A stretch of DNA of 64,000 bases from UBA1546 sp049302185 (GCA_049302185.1 JBAQLV010000032.1:8245-72244), one strand, 5' to 3'. Counted from the stretch's first letter, positions 23,347-32,990 are shown. The notes: generated by a model from the letters alone, not told the origin. A program made the numbers and translations.

Positions 23347-23793
23347 TCAGTTGCCGGATTCTTTTAGATATTTCAATATCACATCTTTGAAGGCGTTAAA
23401 ATCTCCGATATGCTTTTTAATAATTGTCACTACAATTTCAGCATCAACATCTTCATATCTGTGGACAACAATATTCCTGAATTTAATCATCTTATCCATA
23501 ATTGCATATAACTCCGGCTCAATAATATTGTTTTCAAGCAGGATCTTAAAAGTGTCGGCATAACTTGTCGGCGGTCTCATGTCCTTATCAGAGATGATGT
23601 GATGAGCTATGTCCGCACACGTCTCGATCATCATCTGCAATGTCCTTTCAATAATACGCTGAAGTTTCCAGTCGGACTTATAGCTCTGAATTGTTATATC
23701 AGAAAACTCCTCAACCTGTTTTTGATACGTCTCAAGTTCTGAAATCTTTCTCAGGATAACATTCCTATCAACCAATCCCGTATCTCCTTGCAA
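23347..23793 (-). CDS. hepT: HepT-like HEPN (DUF86) toxin
   Basis: 148 residues, all-helical HEPN fold with the RNase motif R-N-I-V-V-H-R-Y (Rx4H-x-Y) at about 110-118. HepT toxins are ribonucleases silenced by AMPylation of the conserved tyrosine by MntA. It overlaps the upstream mntA-like gene by 26 bases, so the pair is coupled. Both catalytic motifs look intact and the module may be active. Confidence 0.88.
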   Translation of the reverse strand: MQGDTGLVDRNVILRKISELETYQKQVEEFSDITIQSYKSDWKLQRIIERTLQMMIETCADIAHHIISDKDMRPPTSYADTFKILLENNIIEPELYAIMDKMIKFRNIVVHRYEDVDAEIVVTIIKKHIGDFNAFKDVILKYLKESGN

Positions 23794-24190
23794 AAAAGGC
23801 GTCTTCTTTCAGCTTGAAATCAAAAAATTCCCTTAATGTTACTGATTCGTATATATGACGCCTGAATGGTTCCTTGTCAATAAGAAGTTTTTTGTTCTGA
23901 AGTATTCTGCCGGCAATGCTGAGAGACACGGTATTAAGTATCACAAGGTCAAGTTCTGATGTCCCAAGGGCGTTTGAAAGCCTGTCAAAAAGCTGGAGCT
24001 TATAGCCTGCGAGATTGCCGGTATCTTTCAAGTAGACTGCGATATCTATATCAGAAAGGTCTTTTACCTCTCCTTTGGTTAAACCGCCAAACAGATATGC
24101 AAACACAATATTGTCATCTTGAAGAAGGACATTCTTCAAATTCTGAATTTTTGATAAGATATTTTTGGGCAGCTTTTCATACTTTATCAT
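23768..24190 (-). CDS. mntA: MntA-like nucleotidyltransferase antitoxin
   Basis: 140-residue minimal nucleotidyltransferase with L-F-G-G-L-T-K-G-E-V-K-D-L-S-D-I-D-I-A-V (the G-[GS]-x10-D-x-D motif) at about 34-53. A glycine replaces the usual serine after the first glycine. It is the expected antitoxin, which adenylylates the HepT toxin encoded immediately downstream. The start is uncertain; no strong ribosome-binding site is visible. Confidence 0.88.
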   Translation of the reverse strand: MIKYEKLPKNILSKIQNLKNVLLQDDNIVFAYLFGGLTKGEVKDLSDIDIAVYLKDTGNLAGYKLQLFDRLSNALGTSELDLVILNTVSLSIAGRILQNKKLLIDKEPFRRHIYESVTLREFFDFKLKEDAFFARRYGIG

Positions 24191-24246
24191 GCCTAATTAT
24201 CACATAAGGCAGTAAAGCAGTCAATGAAAATGAATTGAAATTGCCA

Positions 24247-25332
24247 TCACACATTAAACCTGAAATTGATTATATCCCCGTCTTTTACTTCGTAAGTTTT
24301 ACCTTCAAGCCTCAGAAGCCCTTTTTCACGCGCGGCAGACATGCTGCCGTGTGATATGAAATCATCAAATGATACAACCTCTGCTCTTATGAATCCGCGC
24401 TCAATGTCAGAATGAATTTTTCCTGCCGCCTTCTGCGCATCTGTGCCTTTCTTTATTGTCCATGCCCTGACCTCATCCTCTCCTACGGTAAGAAATGATA
24501 TAAGGCCGAGGAGGTCGTACGAAACATGGATTAATCTGTTCAAGGCAGGCTCATGGATACCGAGGTCATCAAGAAATGCCTCTGCCTCTTCCGGAGACAA
24601 CTGCGCAATCTCCATCTCAATCTTGCCGCAGAGGGTTAATACTTTTACCTGTTTGCCTTTGAAAAATTTCTGAAGTTCAGAAGTCGTGCCGGCAGTCTTT
24701 TCAGAATTCAAATCTTTTTCCGAAACATTTAAAACAATAACCACAGGCTTTATTGACATGAACTGGAGATTCCTCATTGTCTTCTGTTCTTCCTCTGAAA
24801 ATTCAATATCCCTGAGAGGCATTTCCTTTTCAAGAACCTCTTTGCACTTAACAAGAACTTTCTTTTCTGTCTCATCAGGCTTCTTGCCTCTCTTTTTCCC
24901 CTGCTCCATCCTCTCAAGCCTTTTTTCAACAAGTTCAATATCTCCGAAAATCATCTCAAGCTCTACAGTCTCAGCATCACGGACAGGGTTTACATTTCCC
25001 ATCGGATGGACTATGGATTCATCCTCAAAGCCCCTGATGACATGGACTACAGCATCAACGTCCTTTATGAGGTCAGATACTTTTCTGTTCTGCTCAATAT
25101 CGCCTTTTGTAATGCCTATATAATCAACATATTCTACTGTTGCATATGTCGTCTTCTTCGGCTTATAAATCGCTGCCAGTTTTTCAATCCTTGAATCAGG
25201 GACTTTTACGACGCCGAGATGAGGTTCTGCCGTGAGAGTGGGATATATTGTCGTCTCAAGGTTTAAGCCTGTCAGGGCATTAAATATTGTTGTCTTTCCT
25301 GAATTCGCAAGTCCGGTAACAGCTATCTTCAT
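24247..25332 (-). CDS. ychF: YchF/Obg-like ATPase
   Basis: 361-residue P-loop protein of the OLA1/YchF family that prefers ATP and associates with ribosomes. The P-loop is G-L-A-N-S-G-K-T-T, a variant of the usual G-x-P-N-x-G-K-S, and a coiled coil interrupts the G domain at about 130-190. The C-terminal TGS/DUF933 region ends in K-D-G-D-I-I-N-F-R-F-N-V. In many genomes ychF follows pth; here it is separated and lies after ruvB. Confidence 0.9.
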   Translation of the reverse strand: MKIAVTGLANSGKTTIFNALTGLNLETTIYPTLTAEPHLGVVKVPDSRIEKLAAIYKPKKTTYATVEYVDYIGITKGDIEQNRKVSDLIKDVDAVVHVIRGFEDESIVHPMGNVNPVRDAETVELEMIFGDIELVEKRLERMEQGKKRGKKPDETEKKVLVKCKEVLEKEMPLRDIEFSEEEQKTMRNLQFMSIKPVVIVLNVSEKDLNSEKTAGTTSELQKFFKGKQVKVLTLCGKIEMEIAQLSPEEAEAFLDDLGIHEPALNRLIHVSYDLLGLISFLTVGEDEVRAWTIKKGTDAQKAAGKIHSDIERGFIRAEVVSFDDFISHGSMSAAREKGLLRLEGKTYEVKDGDIINFRFNV

Positions 25333-25363
25333 CCGATTTCCTTTCTCATAGGGGAGTTGCTTC

Positions 25364-26416
25364 TTAGAAAAGCCCCTTAGGTATGTTTATCCCGAGATGC
25401 TGGTATGCATGCTTTGTGGCAAATCTGCCTCTGGGAGTCCTTTCAAGAAAACCTTCCTGAAGGAGATAAGGCTCATAGACATCTTCTATTGTCTCTTTGT
25501 CCTCTCTCAATGCTGCTGAAAGAGTATCCACGCCGACTGGCCCGCCGCTGAATTTCTCTATAATTGTAGAGAGGAGTTTCCTGTCTATGTCATCAAGGCC
25601 CTTTTCATCAACATCAAGGGCAAGAAGAGAGTCTTTTGTTATCTTCATATCAATTGCGCCGTCTCCTTTCACCTGCGCAAAATCCCTTATCCTTCTGAGA
25701 AGCCTGTTTGCAATCCTTGGAGTGCCTCTTGAGCGCAGTGCAATCTCAAGTGCGGCATCATCCTTAATCTCTATGCCGATAATCCCTGAAGACCTCAGCA
25801 CGATTTTTTTAAGTTCAGAGTGCCCATAAAATTCAAGCCTGTTTATTACTCCGAATCTGTCTCGTAAGGGAGATGTGAGAAGCCCTGTCCTTGTTGTTGC
25901 TCCTATCAAGGTAAACCTTGGCAGGCTTAACTTCAGTGTCCTTGCATTAGGCCCCTGCCCTATAATTATGTCAAGCTGATAATCCTCCATCGCGGGATAA
26001 AGAACCTCCTCCACTATCCTCGGGAGCCGGTGTATCTCGTCTATGAAGAGGATGTCAAAGTCTGACAGGTTTGTAAGTATTGCAGCGAGGTCTCCCTGCC
26101 TTTCAAGCACAGGCCCCGATGTTGACCTTATATTTACCTTAAGCTCATTTGCGATTATCGTTGCAAGGGTCGTCTTTCCAAGCCCCGGAGGCCCGCAGAA
26201 AAGGACATGGTCTAAAGGCTCATTCCTCTGCCTTGCAGCAGTGATGAATACTCCGAGATTTTCTTTTATCTTTTCCTGCCCTACAAAATCGCTGAATGCC
26301 TTTGGCCGCAGATTAAGCTCATAGGTTAAGTCTTCCTCTTTTATGACTCCGAGCTGCTCGGAGTCAGGCTGGTCGCCTCGGGCGACTCGCTGAGGTGAGT
26401 CATCTTTACGTATCAT
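25364..26416 (-). CDS. ruvB: Holliday junction branch-migration helicase RuvB
   Basis: 350-residue AAA+ motor. L-R-P-K-A-F-S-D-F-V-G-Q, Walker A G-P-P-G-L-G-K-T-T, Walker B F-I-D-E-I-H-R, sensor G-A-T-T-R-T-G-L-L and a C-terminal winged helix with R-T-P-R-G-R are present. The N-terminal extension of about 25 residues before the usual start is encoded by nested palindromes (26345-26401) and is probably recent repeat DNA captured in frame. It is downstream of ruvA. Confidence 0.97.
   Translation of the reverse strand: MIRKDDSPQRVARGDQPDSEQLGVIKEEDLTYELNLRPKAFSDFVGQEKIKENLGVFITAARQRNEPLDHVLFCGPPGLGKTTLATIIANELKVNIRSTSGPVLERQGDLAAILTNLSDFDILFIDEIHRLPRIVEEVLYPAMEDYQLDIIIGQGPNARTLKLSLPRFTLIGATTRTGLLTSPLRDRFGVINRLEFYGHSELKKIVLRSSGIIGIEIKDDAALEIALRSRGTPRIANRLLRRIRDFAQVKGDGAIDMKITKDSLLALDVDEKGLDDIDRKLLSTIIEKFSGGPVGVDTLSAALREDKETIEDVYEPYLLQEGFLERTPRGRFATKHAYQHLGINIPKGLF
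26345..26401. repeat. Nested palindromes encoding the RuvB N-terminal extension
   Basis: GACTCCGAG-CTG-CTCGGAGTC (26345-26365) is followed by GTCGCC-TCG-GGCGAC (26372-26386), with GACTC and GAGTC ends further out. These are hairpin-forming and in frame, and are related in style (GAGTC/GACTC) to the elements in selA and upstream of dnaJ. Confidence 0.8.
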
Positions 26417-26451
26417 AAAATTAATCCCATGTTCTTAATTTTAATTCTCCT

Positions 26452-27030
26452 CTATGTCTGCTCGCTGCCTGTCAGATATTTTAAAGATTCTTTTAGCAAA
26501 GTTTCTATATCCTTATATCCTTTTTTATAAGCCATCTCCAGCGACTCTATCGCCTCTGATTTTTTATACCCGAGATTAACGAGTGCTGAAAGCGTATCTT
26601 CAAAAAGCCTGTCTCTGGATTTCTCTGCCCGGGGGAGCTTTTCCCTCAGTTCAAGTATTAACCTGTGCGCTGTTTTCTTGCCAAGCCCGGGTATCCGGCA
26701 TAAGAGCGCAACATCCTCTTTTTCCATTGCATGCATAAAATCATCATGTGATATTCCTGAGAGTATGTTTAACGCCATCTTCGGGCCTATGCCTGTTACG
26801 CCGAGAAGGGTTGTGAATATTTTCTTCTCATCCTCGGTGGTAAATCCGTATAGCTGGAGTGCGTCTTCACGCACATGAGTATAGATATTCAGAAAAACAG
26901 CGCTGCCTTCTTCCGGAAGATTTGAGAGTATGCTTGAAGGGACATTTACCTGATAACCCACACCGCCGGCTTCTACGATGACATTATCGGGCCTTCTTGA
27001 AATAAGCTTTCCTCTTAATGAACCAATCAT
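26452..27030 (-). CDS. ruvA: Holliday junction-binding protein RuvA
   Basis: 192 residues. An OB-fold N-domain (M-I-G-S-L-R-G-K-L), two helix-hairpin-helix motifs (T-G-I-G-P-K-M-A and P-G-L-G-K-K-T-A) and a C-terminal UBA-like domain III (A-L-V-N-L-G-Y-K-K-S-E-A) that contacts RuvB. It overlaps the smc stop by one base (TAATG) and is followed by ruvB. Confidence 0.96.
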   Translation of the reverse strand: MIGSLRGKLISRRPDNVIVEAGGVGYQVNVPSSILSNLPEEGSAVFLNIYTHVREDALQLYGFTTEDEKKIFTTLLGVTGIGPKMALNILSGISHDDFMHAMEKEDVALLCRIPGLGKKTAHRLILELREKLPRAEKSRDRLFEDTLSALVNLGYKKSEAIESLEMAYKKGYKDIETLLKESLKYLTGSEQT

Positions 27031-30000
27031 TATGCCTCTGCAAGCTGCATTGAGATGACCTTTGACACTCCCGGCTCTTCCATTGTTATCCCGTAGATGT
27101 AGTCAGATGACTCCATAGTCACCCTGTTATGTGTTATTACTATAAACTGAATGTCCTTTGAAAGTCCTCTTAGCATCTTAGTAAATCTTCCGGTATTGGA
27201 GTCGTCCAGCGGCGAATCCGCCTCATCAAGGATACAGAGCGGAGTCGGCTTTATGAGGAAGCTTGCAAATAAAATAGACAGCGCAGTCAGCGCCTTTTCT
27301 CCGCCTGAAAGAAGGCTTATGTTCTGCAATTTTTTGCCGGGAGGCTGTGCAATTATATCTATTCCAGTTTCAAGAATATTATTTTCATCTGTAAGGATGA
27401 GTTCTGCCCTTCCGCCTTCAAAGAGTGAGATGAAGACCTCAGAGAATTTTACCTTTAGCGCCTCAAATGCCTCTCTGAGTTTTTTCCTTGTTGTGCTGTT
27501 TATCTTTGTTATCGCCTCTTCAAGTTCGGCAATTGACCTGCTAAGGTCATCCTGCTGTTTTGAAAGAAACTCATACCTTGTTGTTAATTCTTCATATTCT
27601 TCAAGTGTGCCGAGGTTCACAGGCCCGAGTTCCTGTATCTTTTCCTTAAGTTCAGCCAGCCGATCTTCATCTTCAGGCAAAAGCGGTTCTGTTTCAAGCA
27701 AATCTATTTCTGTCCCGTAATTCTGTCTTATATTTTCAGTGAGGTTTTCAATCTTCAGCCTGTGCTCTGCTCTCTCTACATCAAGCCTTGAGACTTTAGA
27801 TGTGAGAGCATCTATCTCATGCCTGAGCGCCTTGACCGCCTGCTCATATGAGAGCATCTGCTGGTTTTCCTGCTCAAGCGCCTCTTTCCTCGCAGATATG
27901 TCCTCCCTAAGCCTGTCCGCATTTAAAACCATACCCTTTACCTTCTCTTCGTTTTCGACTGATTCTGCCTCTCTCTGTGAGATGCGCTCCTCAACAGACT
28001 TTATTTCGCCATTCAAAGAATTGTCTTTCTGCGACAGTTCTTCCAGAGCATTGCCAGTTGTTTCTATCTCTTTCTGTACCGCCTCTATCTTTTCTTTATG
28101 AGCGGTTATTGACAGCCTGAGGTCTGTTATATGCGAGCGATCTTCTTCATACCTCATCTTCTTCTGGATTATCTCTTCCAAAAGGTCTGCCATATCTTTT
28201 TCTATGGCGCTCTTTTCTGTTTCTCCTGCATTTATTGCTTTTTCCTTTTCGGTTATCATGTTTTTGAGCGATTCTTTTTCCCTGATAATCTCTTCAACCT
28301 CTATTGAAAGATAGGCAAGTTTCCTGTCTGTCCTCTCTTTTTCTTCCTGATAGTTTGCGGAGGTAAACTTGGAAAGAGACATCTCTTTTTCTGCATTAAC
28401 TACCGCAGTCTCAATATCCCTAATGCCTGATTCCTTCTCTGAAAGTTCCTGCTGAAGCCTGTTGATGTCTTCCTGCAGCATGGATATTGAATCTGTTTTC
28501 TGCCCTATTAACTCTTCAATCTCCCTTAACTCTCTCTTCCTCTTTAAAACGCCTCTGCCTTCTCCGCCTATGACTGCGCCCGAAGGCTCAACAATCTCAC
28601 CGTCAAGAGTTACAAAAACTGTTGAATGTTGAATGTTGAATGTTGAATGAAGTTCAAGGGCTGTCTTCAGGTCTTTTACAATGAAAATGTTTCTTAGAAG
28701 ATTTTTTGCTATGCCTGCAAACTCTGCATCCACCCTTACAAAATCCAATGCCCTTCCGATTATGCCTGCAGGGACGTCAGACGACTCATCCGTTATTCTG
28801 GAATCAAGAGGGATGAAAGACATCCTGCCCATGCCCTTTGATTTCAATGTGGAAATGGCAATCTCAATGTCAGCGAGGGATTTGAGTATGAACGAATTTA
28901 TTTTTTCTGAGAGGGCGTTTTCAACCGCCTTTTCATATTCAGGTTCAACATTGAGTATATCTGACAGCGAAGAGACAATATGGAGATTAGGCCCGTCCTG
29001 GAGTATTTCACGGGTAGGCGCGTCAAGGACAAGTTCCTTCAGAGATCCCATGCGGGATATGTTTGATGCAAGGTCTTCTTTTGTTTTTGACAGCTCATCC
29101 CTGAGATGTTCAATCTTCTCCCTCTGAGAAGCGGCCTCTGATGTATAGACACTCTTCTTTTCACTGAGCAGAAGGACCTCGGCGTTTTTGTCTCTGAGCG
29201 AACCCTCCACGTCCCTGATTGATAAATCAATCTCGCCTAAAACTTTCTTTGAATCCTCGGCGTCTTTTATCAGCGAAACTTCTTTGCGCTCCAGCGCCTC
29301 AAGAGCCGCCTGCATTCTGCCTGTCTCGTTTCTGAGAGCGCTCAGTTCCTCTGATGCGCTGAATACATTTCTCCGCTTTGAATCTACAGAGCTTTCTTTT
29401 CCCGAGAGTTCGTTTTCCACCGACTCAATAAGCTCATTTTTCAGCCTTAGCTCTTCCTTAAGCCCTTCCATATCACCGGAAAGCCTTGCGTCTGTTCCGT
29501 TCAGTTCGCCAAGTTTTTCAGACAACTCTTTTTTCTTGGTTTCGAACTCTTCTCTCTGAGCAAAGAGTTTTGCCAGATATTCTTTCAGGTTGTCCCTGTC
29601 CGTATTAAGCACGGCAATTGCCATTTCGGTTTCCGCTATCGCCTTCTCCGCATCTCTGAATTCCTGCTGTATTACCTCAAGGGATTTTTCTTTTTCAAAG
29701 ATGCCAAGCCGATTTGTTTCTGAAATGTTTTCAATCTTTGTGAGTTCAGCCTTCTTCATGGCCTCGTTCTCTTTAAGGGCAGTGTATTCTGCAAGTATCC
29801 TTTCCAGAGATTCTCTTAGCGTCTGATAATCTCTCTTTGCAATCTTGAGTTCTATTGTCCTCATCTCTGCCGAGAGTTTTTTATACCGCTCAGCCTTTTT
29901 GGCCTGTCTGTCAAGCGCATTTATCTGTCTTTTTACCTCTAAAACAATATCGTTTATCCTCTGCAGGTTTAATCTTGATGCCTCAAGTTTATTCTGAGCC

Positions 30001-30539
30001 TCTGTCTTCCTGACTTTGTATTTCATCACGCCGGCGACTTCCTCTATGATGAACCTTCTGTCCTGTGGTTTGGAATTAAGTACCGCTGCTATCCTGTCCT
30101 GTTCAAGTATTGAATAGCTCTTAACTTCAAGCCCCGTGTCAAGGAACAGGTCTTTTATGTCCTTAAGCCTGCATACGGATTTGTTTGCCATATACTCGCT
30201 CTCGCCGGATCTGTAGAGCCTTCTTGTCACGGATGTGAAGTTCTGGGGGTCATTGCCATTGTCCTGCGTGGGGTCTCCCATGCCTGATACAACAAGCGTT
30301 ACCTCTGCCATCCCTTTGGGTTTTTTTGTTGAAGAGCCGTTGAATATCACTTCCTCCATCTTTTCACCCCTCAGGCTCTTTGCGCTTTGCTCGCCTAATG
30401 CCCATCGGAATGCATCCACTATATTGCTCTTTCCGCAGCCGTTGGGCCCGACTATGCACGTAATCCCGGGATGGAGATTAAACGCAGTTCTTTCGGAGAA
30501 AGACTTAAAACCTATGAGTTCGATTTTTTCTATACGCAT
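27030..30539 (-). CDS. smc: Chromosome segregation ATPase SMC
   Basis: 1169 residues. The Walker A head is G-P-N-G-C-G-K-S-N (about 32-40), two long coiled-coil arms flank a hinge at about 510-660 (F-V-T-L-D-G-E-I-V-E-P-S-G-A and G-G-E-G-R-G), and the C-terminal head has L-L-S-G-G-E-K-A-L-T-A and Walker B L-C-I-L-D-E-A-D-S-P-L-D-D. A heptamer tract is inserted in frame in the hinge at 28621-28648. It heads an smc-ruvA-ruvB-ychF run. Confidence 0.97.
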   Translation of the reverse strand: MRIEKIELIGFKSFSERTAFNLHPGITCIVGPNGCGKSNIVDAFRWALGEQSAKSLRGEKMEEVIFNGSSTKKPKGMAEVTLVVSGMGDPTQDNGNDPQNFTSVTRRLYRSGESEYMANKSVCRLKDIKDLFLDTGLEVKSYSILEQDRIAAVLNSKPQDRRFIIEEVAGVMKYKVRKTEAQNKLEASRLNLQRINDIVLEVKRQINALDRQAKKAERYKKLSAEMRTIELKIAKRDYQTLRESLERILAEYTALKENEAMKKAELTKIENISETNRLGIFEKEKSLEVIQQEFRDAEKAIAETEMAIAVLNTDRDNLKEYLAKLFAQREEFETKKKELSEKLGELNGTDARLSGDMEGLKEELRLKNELIESVENELSGKESSVDSKRRNVFSASEELSALRNETGRMQAALEALERKEVSLIKDAEDSKKVLGEIDLSIRDVEGSLRDKNAEVLLLSEKKSVYTSEAASQREKIEHLRDELSKTKEDLASNISRMGSLKELVLDAPTREILQDGPNLHIVSSLSDILNVEPEYEKAVENALSEKINSFILKSLADIEIAISTLKSKGMGRMSFIPLDSRITDESSDVPAGIIGRALDFVRVDAEFAGIAKNLLRNIFIVKDLKTALELHSTFNIQHSTVFVTLDGEIVEPSGAVIGGEGRGVLKRKRELREIEELIGQKTDSISMLQEDINRLQQELSEKESGIRDIETAVVNAEKEMSLSKFTSANYQEEKERTDRKLAYLSIEVEEIIREKESLKNMITEKEKAINAGETEKSAIEKDMADLLEEIIQKKMRYEEDRSHITDLRLSITAHKEKIEAVQKEIETTGNALEELSQKDNSLNGEIKSVEERISQREAESVENEEKVKGMVLNADRLREDISARKEALEQENQQMLSYEQAVKALRHEIDALTSKVSRLDVERAEHRLKIENLTENIRQNYGTEIDLLETEPLLPEDEDRLAELKEKIQELGPVNLGTLEEYEELTTRYEFLSKQQDDLSRSIAELEEAITKINSTTRKKLREAFEALKVKFSEVFISLFEGGRAELILTDENNILETGIDIIAQPPGKKLQNISLLSGGEKALTALSILFASFLIKPTPLCILDEADSPLDDSNTGRFTKMLRGLSKDIQFIVITHNRVTMESSDYIYGITMEEPGVSKVISMQLAEA
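28621..28648. repeat. Heptamer tandem repeat (GTTGAAT)4 inside the smc hinge
   Basis: Four perfect units. On the coding strand it gives H-S-T-F-N-I-Q-H-S-T, immediately before the conserved hinge strand V-F-V-T-L-D-G-E. It is in frame, so the gene stays open. Confidence 0.95.
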
Positions 30540-30632
30540 AAGAAAAATTAGGAGCGAGTTTCATGTAGTATAACCTAAGAATATGTTCCTGACAAGCCTA
30601 TTATTTTGAGCGGCAAATTTAAAATAAGACTG

Positions 30633-31028
30633 TTATTTCTTTGTTTCAGAGACAGGCGGCTTTTCTGCATCGGGAACCTTTTCCATCGATGGTTTTTCTG
30701 CCTCTTCGGCTTTAGCCTCAGGCGTTTTCTTTATCAGCCCGGCTTTCTCAAGCGAAAACTCAGGGTCAAGCAGGTATGCCTCTTTAAAGTATTCATTCGC
30801 CTCTTCAAATTTTCCGAGCTTATAAAGCGAATAGCCAAGCAGGTAATAGCCTGACGGGGTTGGATTCTTTTGCGCCTGCTCTTTAAAAAGCTCAACAGCC
30901 TCTTTGAATTTTTTGCTGTTGTAATATTTAAGAGCCTCTGCGAATTCCGAGTTTTCTGCCGCAAAAGTTGTGTCATACACTGCAGATAAGGTAAAAACCA
31001 TAAGGACGATAAAAATAAGCTTTTTCAT
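30633..31028 (-). CDS. Secreted TPR-repeat protein
   Basis: 131 residues. A cleavable signal peptide (M-K-K-L-I-F-I-V-L-M-V-F-T-L-S-A, cut near T-F-A-A) precedes about two and a half TPR units (A-L-K-Y-Y-N-S-K-K-F-K-E-A-V-E-L-F, Y-L-L-G-Y-S-L-Y-K-L-G) and a Lys/Glu/Pro-rich tail. The ATG at 31028 has GAGGAG 7 bases upstream. It is likely periplasmic with unknown partner. Confidence 0.8.
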   Translation of the reverse strand: MKKLIFIVLMVFTLSAVYDTTFAAENSEFAEALKYYNSKKFKEAVELFKEQAQKNPTPSGYYLLGYSLYKLGKFEEANEYFKEAYLLDPEFSLEKAGLIKKTPEAKAEEAEKPSMEKVPDAEKPPVSETKK

Positions 31029-31195
31029 AAGCGTCTCCTCACCCAATAAAACATTTTAAATTATATCAGCATAAGCAGTTATCCTGCATCCCGCCTGTTT
31101 CACTGTGTCTCAGCAATAGGATAATCCCGGTTGTAAAATTTTTCAAGCTATATTCTGCTTAATCCACATTCCCTGTCTGTGCAGAGAAGAATCGC

Positions 31196-32389
31196 TCATT
31201 TATATCTTCTCACTCCGAACCCTTTTATCTCAAGGTCAGAAAGTATCTCATCCAGATGCTCCCTGCCTTTTACTTCCACTGTGAATACAACCTTTGTCTT
31301 GCCTACAGAAAGGTCGCCTGCAAGCCTGTCATGGACAACATCCAGCACATTCCCCCTGTGCGATGCTATAACTCCGGTCACATAATGCAGGCTGCCTGGA
31401 ATATCATCAACAACAACCTCAAAGACCCCTATCCTTCCGCTTGATACAAGCCCCTTGTGAATTATCCTGTCAATGAGCGTAAAATCTATGTTGCCTCCGC
31501 TGACAACAAGGACAATCCTTTTATTCTTAAACCTGTCCTTGTTTTCTATCAATGCCGCCAATGGCGCTGCGCCTGCTCCTTCAACAACAAGCTTCTTCCG
31601 TTCAAGAAAGAACAGTATTGCCATTGCAATGGATTCTTCTTTCACAAGAAGCATTTCATCCACATACTTATTCATTATCTCAAATGTCTTTTCTCCGATT
31701 CTTCCGACAGCGATTCCATCAGCGAGTGTAGGTAAAGGTATCTTGTCAGATATTTTTTTGCCCTTGAACGAATCATACGCTGATGTTGCGGATTCAGTCT
31801 GCACGCCTATAATCCTTGTTTGCGGGGACAATGCCTTAACAGCAGATGCTATGCCTGAGATAAGCCCGCCTCCTCCGACAGGAACAATTATAAAATCTAT
31901 GCCTTTTAAATCCTCTGTTGTCTCAATGCCGACAGTCCCCTGCCCTGCAATGACACTTTCATCATCAAAGGCATGTATAAAGGTATAATCCCTCTGTGAA
32001 AGCGCATGGGTTAAAGCATCACCAAAGTTTTCTCCGTAAAGGATGACCTCCGCGCCATAGCTTTTTGTAGCCTCCTGCTTTACTATCGGCGCTGTTACCG
32101 GCATCACTATCTTTGCATGAATTCCGAGAGCATTTGCAGCGAACGCAACACCCTGAGCATGATTGCCCATTGACGCAGCTATCACCTTGCCGCCCTTGAT
32201 GCCGGTCAGTTTATTGAACGCGCCTCTCACCTTAAACGATCCTGTCTTCTGAAGGTTTTCCGCCTTGAGATAAACCTCCGCATTAATAAGCCTGCTGAAT
32301 GAATTTGAATGGATTAAAGGGGTCTTGTGGACAAAAGGCTGAATATTCTTAAGGGCATCCTGAATGTCCTTTAGATTAACCATGGCCAA
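31196..32389 (-). CDS. ilvA: Threonine ammonia-lyase (threonine dehydratase)
   Basis: 397-residue PLP enzyme converting threonine to 2-oxobutanoate. T-G-S-F-K-V-R-G-A contains the PLP lysine, V-P-V-G-G-G-G-L-I-S-G is the phosphate loop, and an ACT-type regulatory domain covers about 325-397 (G-V-F-E-V-V-V-D-D-I-P-G-S-L). The single ACT-like domain and length fit the shorter catabolic-like or feedback-regulated forms; the pathway role (isoleucine synthesis or catabolism) is not settled by context. Confidence 0.93.
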   Translation of the reverse strand: MAMVNLKDIQDALKNIQPFVHKTPLIHSNSFSRLINAEVYLKAENLQKTGSFKVRGAFNKLTGIKGGKVIAASMGNHAQGVAFAANALGIHAKIVMPVTAPIVKQEATKSYGAEVILYGENFGDALTHALSQRDYTFIHAFDDESVIAGQGTVGIETTEDLKGIDFIIVPVGGGGLISGIASAVKALSPQTRIIGVQTESATSAYDSFKGKKISDKIPLPTLADGIAVGRIGEKTFEIMNKYVDEMLLVKEESIAMAILFFLERKKLVVEGAGAAPLAALIENKDRFKNKRIVLVVSGGNIDFTLIDRIIHKGLVSSGRIGVFEVVVDDIPGSLHYVTGVIASHRGNVLDVVHDRLAGDLSVGKTKVVFTVEVKGREHLDEILSDLEIKGFGVRRYK

Positions 32390-32445
32390 ATTATATCATA
32401 GGGGATATGCTTGTCTCAAAAAAATAAACCCTGTATTATCTTGAT

Positions 32446-32523
32446 ATGAGAAGGCTTGGTGTTCACACATCCATAGCAGGCGGCCTGTGTTTGAATGAAA
32501 GGGTAAGGGGGTCTTATGAATAA
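32446..32523 (+). pseudogene. nfo: 5' fragment of endonuclease IV (nfo)
   Basis: The frame M-R-R-L-G-V-H-T-S-I-A-G-G-L-C-L-N-E-R is the typical start of AP endonuclease Nfo (R-x-G-x-H-x-S-x-A-G-G). Homology ends after about 19 residues and the frame closes at 32523. Only the first sixteenth of the gene remains, so it is a non-functional remnant cut by rearrangement. Confidence 0.8.
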
Positions 32524-32745
32524 AATAACCTTATATCGAAAACTGATCTACAATTAAAACCCAGCGTTTCTGGCGCAAAGATGTGGGCTGTGGGATTGGA
32601 AAAAACAATGCTCACATATTTTGAGCTTGAGCCGAATACTGTATTCCCCGAGCATCATCATGAGGCAGAACAGATAACGCTGGTGCTTGAGGGGGAATTG
32701 ACCTTTAAATATCAAGACCCCAACTTGACTTGTATTACACATTAG
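32524..32745 (+). pseudogene. Truncated cupin-domain fragment
   Basis: An open frame continuing from the nfo relic reads V-S-G-A-K-M-W-A-V-G-L-E-K-T, then F-E-L-E-P-N-T-V-F-P-E-H-H-H-E-A-E-Q and L-V-L-E-G-E-L-T-F. That is the first half of a cupin_2 barrel with its metal-binding H-x-H-x(3-4)-E/Q motif. Homology stops near 32706, and the rest of the barrel is missing. There is no good start codon except ATG 32581. Confidence 0.7.
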
Positions 32746-32753
32746 ATTATGAT
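32725..32753 (+). promoter_or_regulatory. Promoter of the RHH-PIN toxin-antitoxin operon
   Basis: TTGACT, a 17-base spacer and TATGAT. The predicted start near 32760 lies at the antitoxin ribosome-binding site, giving a leader of about 12 bases. The promoter lies exactly where the cupin relic breaks off, consistent with arrival of the module at this junction. Confidence 0.68.
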
Positions 32754-32771
32754 GTAGCTGGAGGTGATGTA

Positions 32772-32990
32772 ATGCATAGGACACAGGTCATGTTTGAGGA
32801 AAAACAATATCAATTTATGAAAAGACTCTCAGAAGAGAAGGATAAGAGTATTTCCCGGATATTAAGGGAGATAATTGACAGTTATGCTGAAAAGACCGGC
32901 GTTTTTTCTCTCTCAGAGATTGAAGGGATCGCGGAAGACCGTGAGGCATACGGAAGAGACCACGATAAGTGGCTTTACAAAAAGAAATAA
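32772..32990 (+). CDS. Ribbon-helix-helix antitoxin (CopG/VapB type)
   Basis: 72 residues. R-T-Q-V-M-F-E-E-K-Q-Y is the DNA-binding strand and K-S-I-S-R-I-L-R-E-I-I the second helix of a ribbon-helix-helix fold. The C-terminal part (W-L-Y-K-K-K) probably binds the toxin. The ATG at 32772 follows GGAGGTG. Its stop overlaps the toxin start (TAATG). It probably represses its own promoter. Confidence 0.85.
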   Translation: MHRTQVMFEEKQYQFMKRLSEEKDKSISRILREIIDSYAEKTGVFSLSEIEGIAEDREAYGRDHDKWLYKKK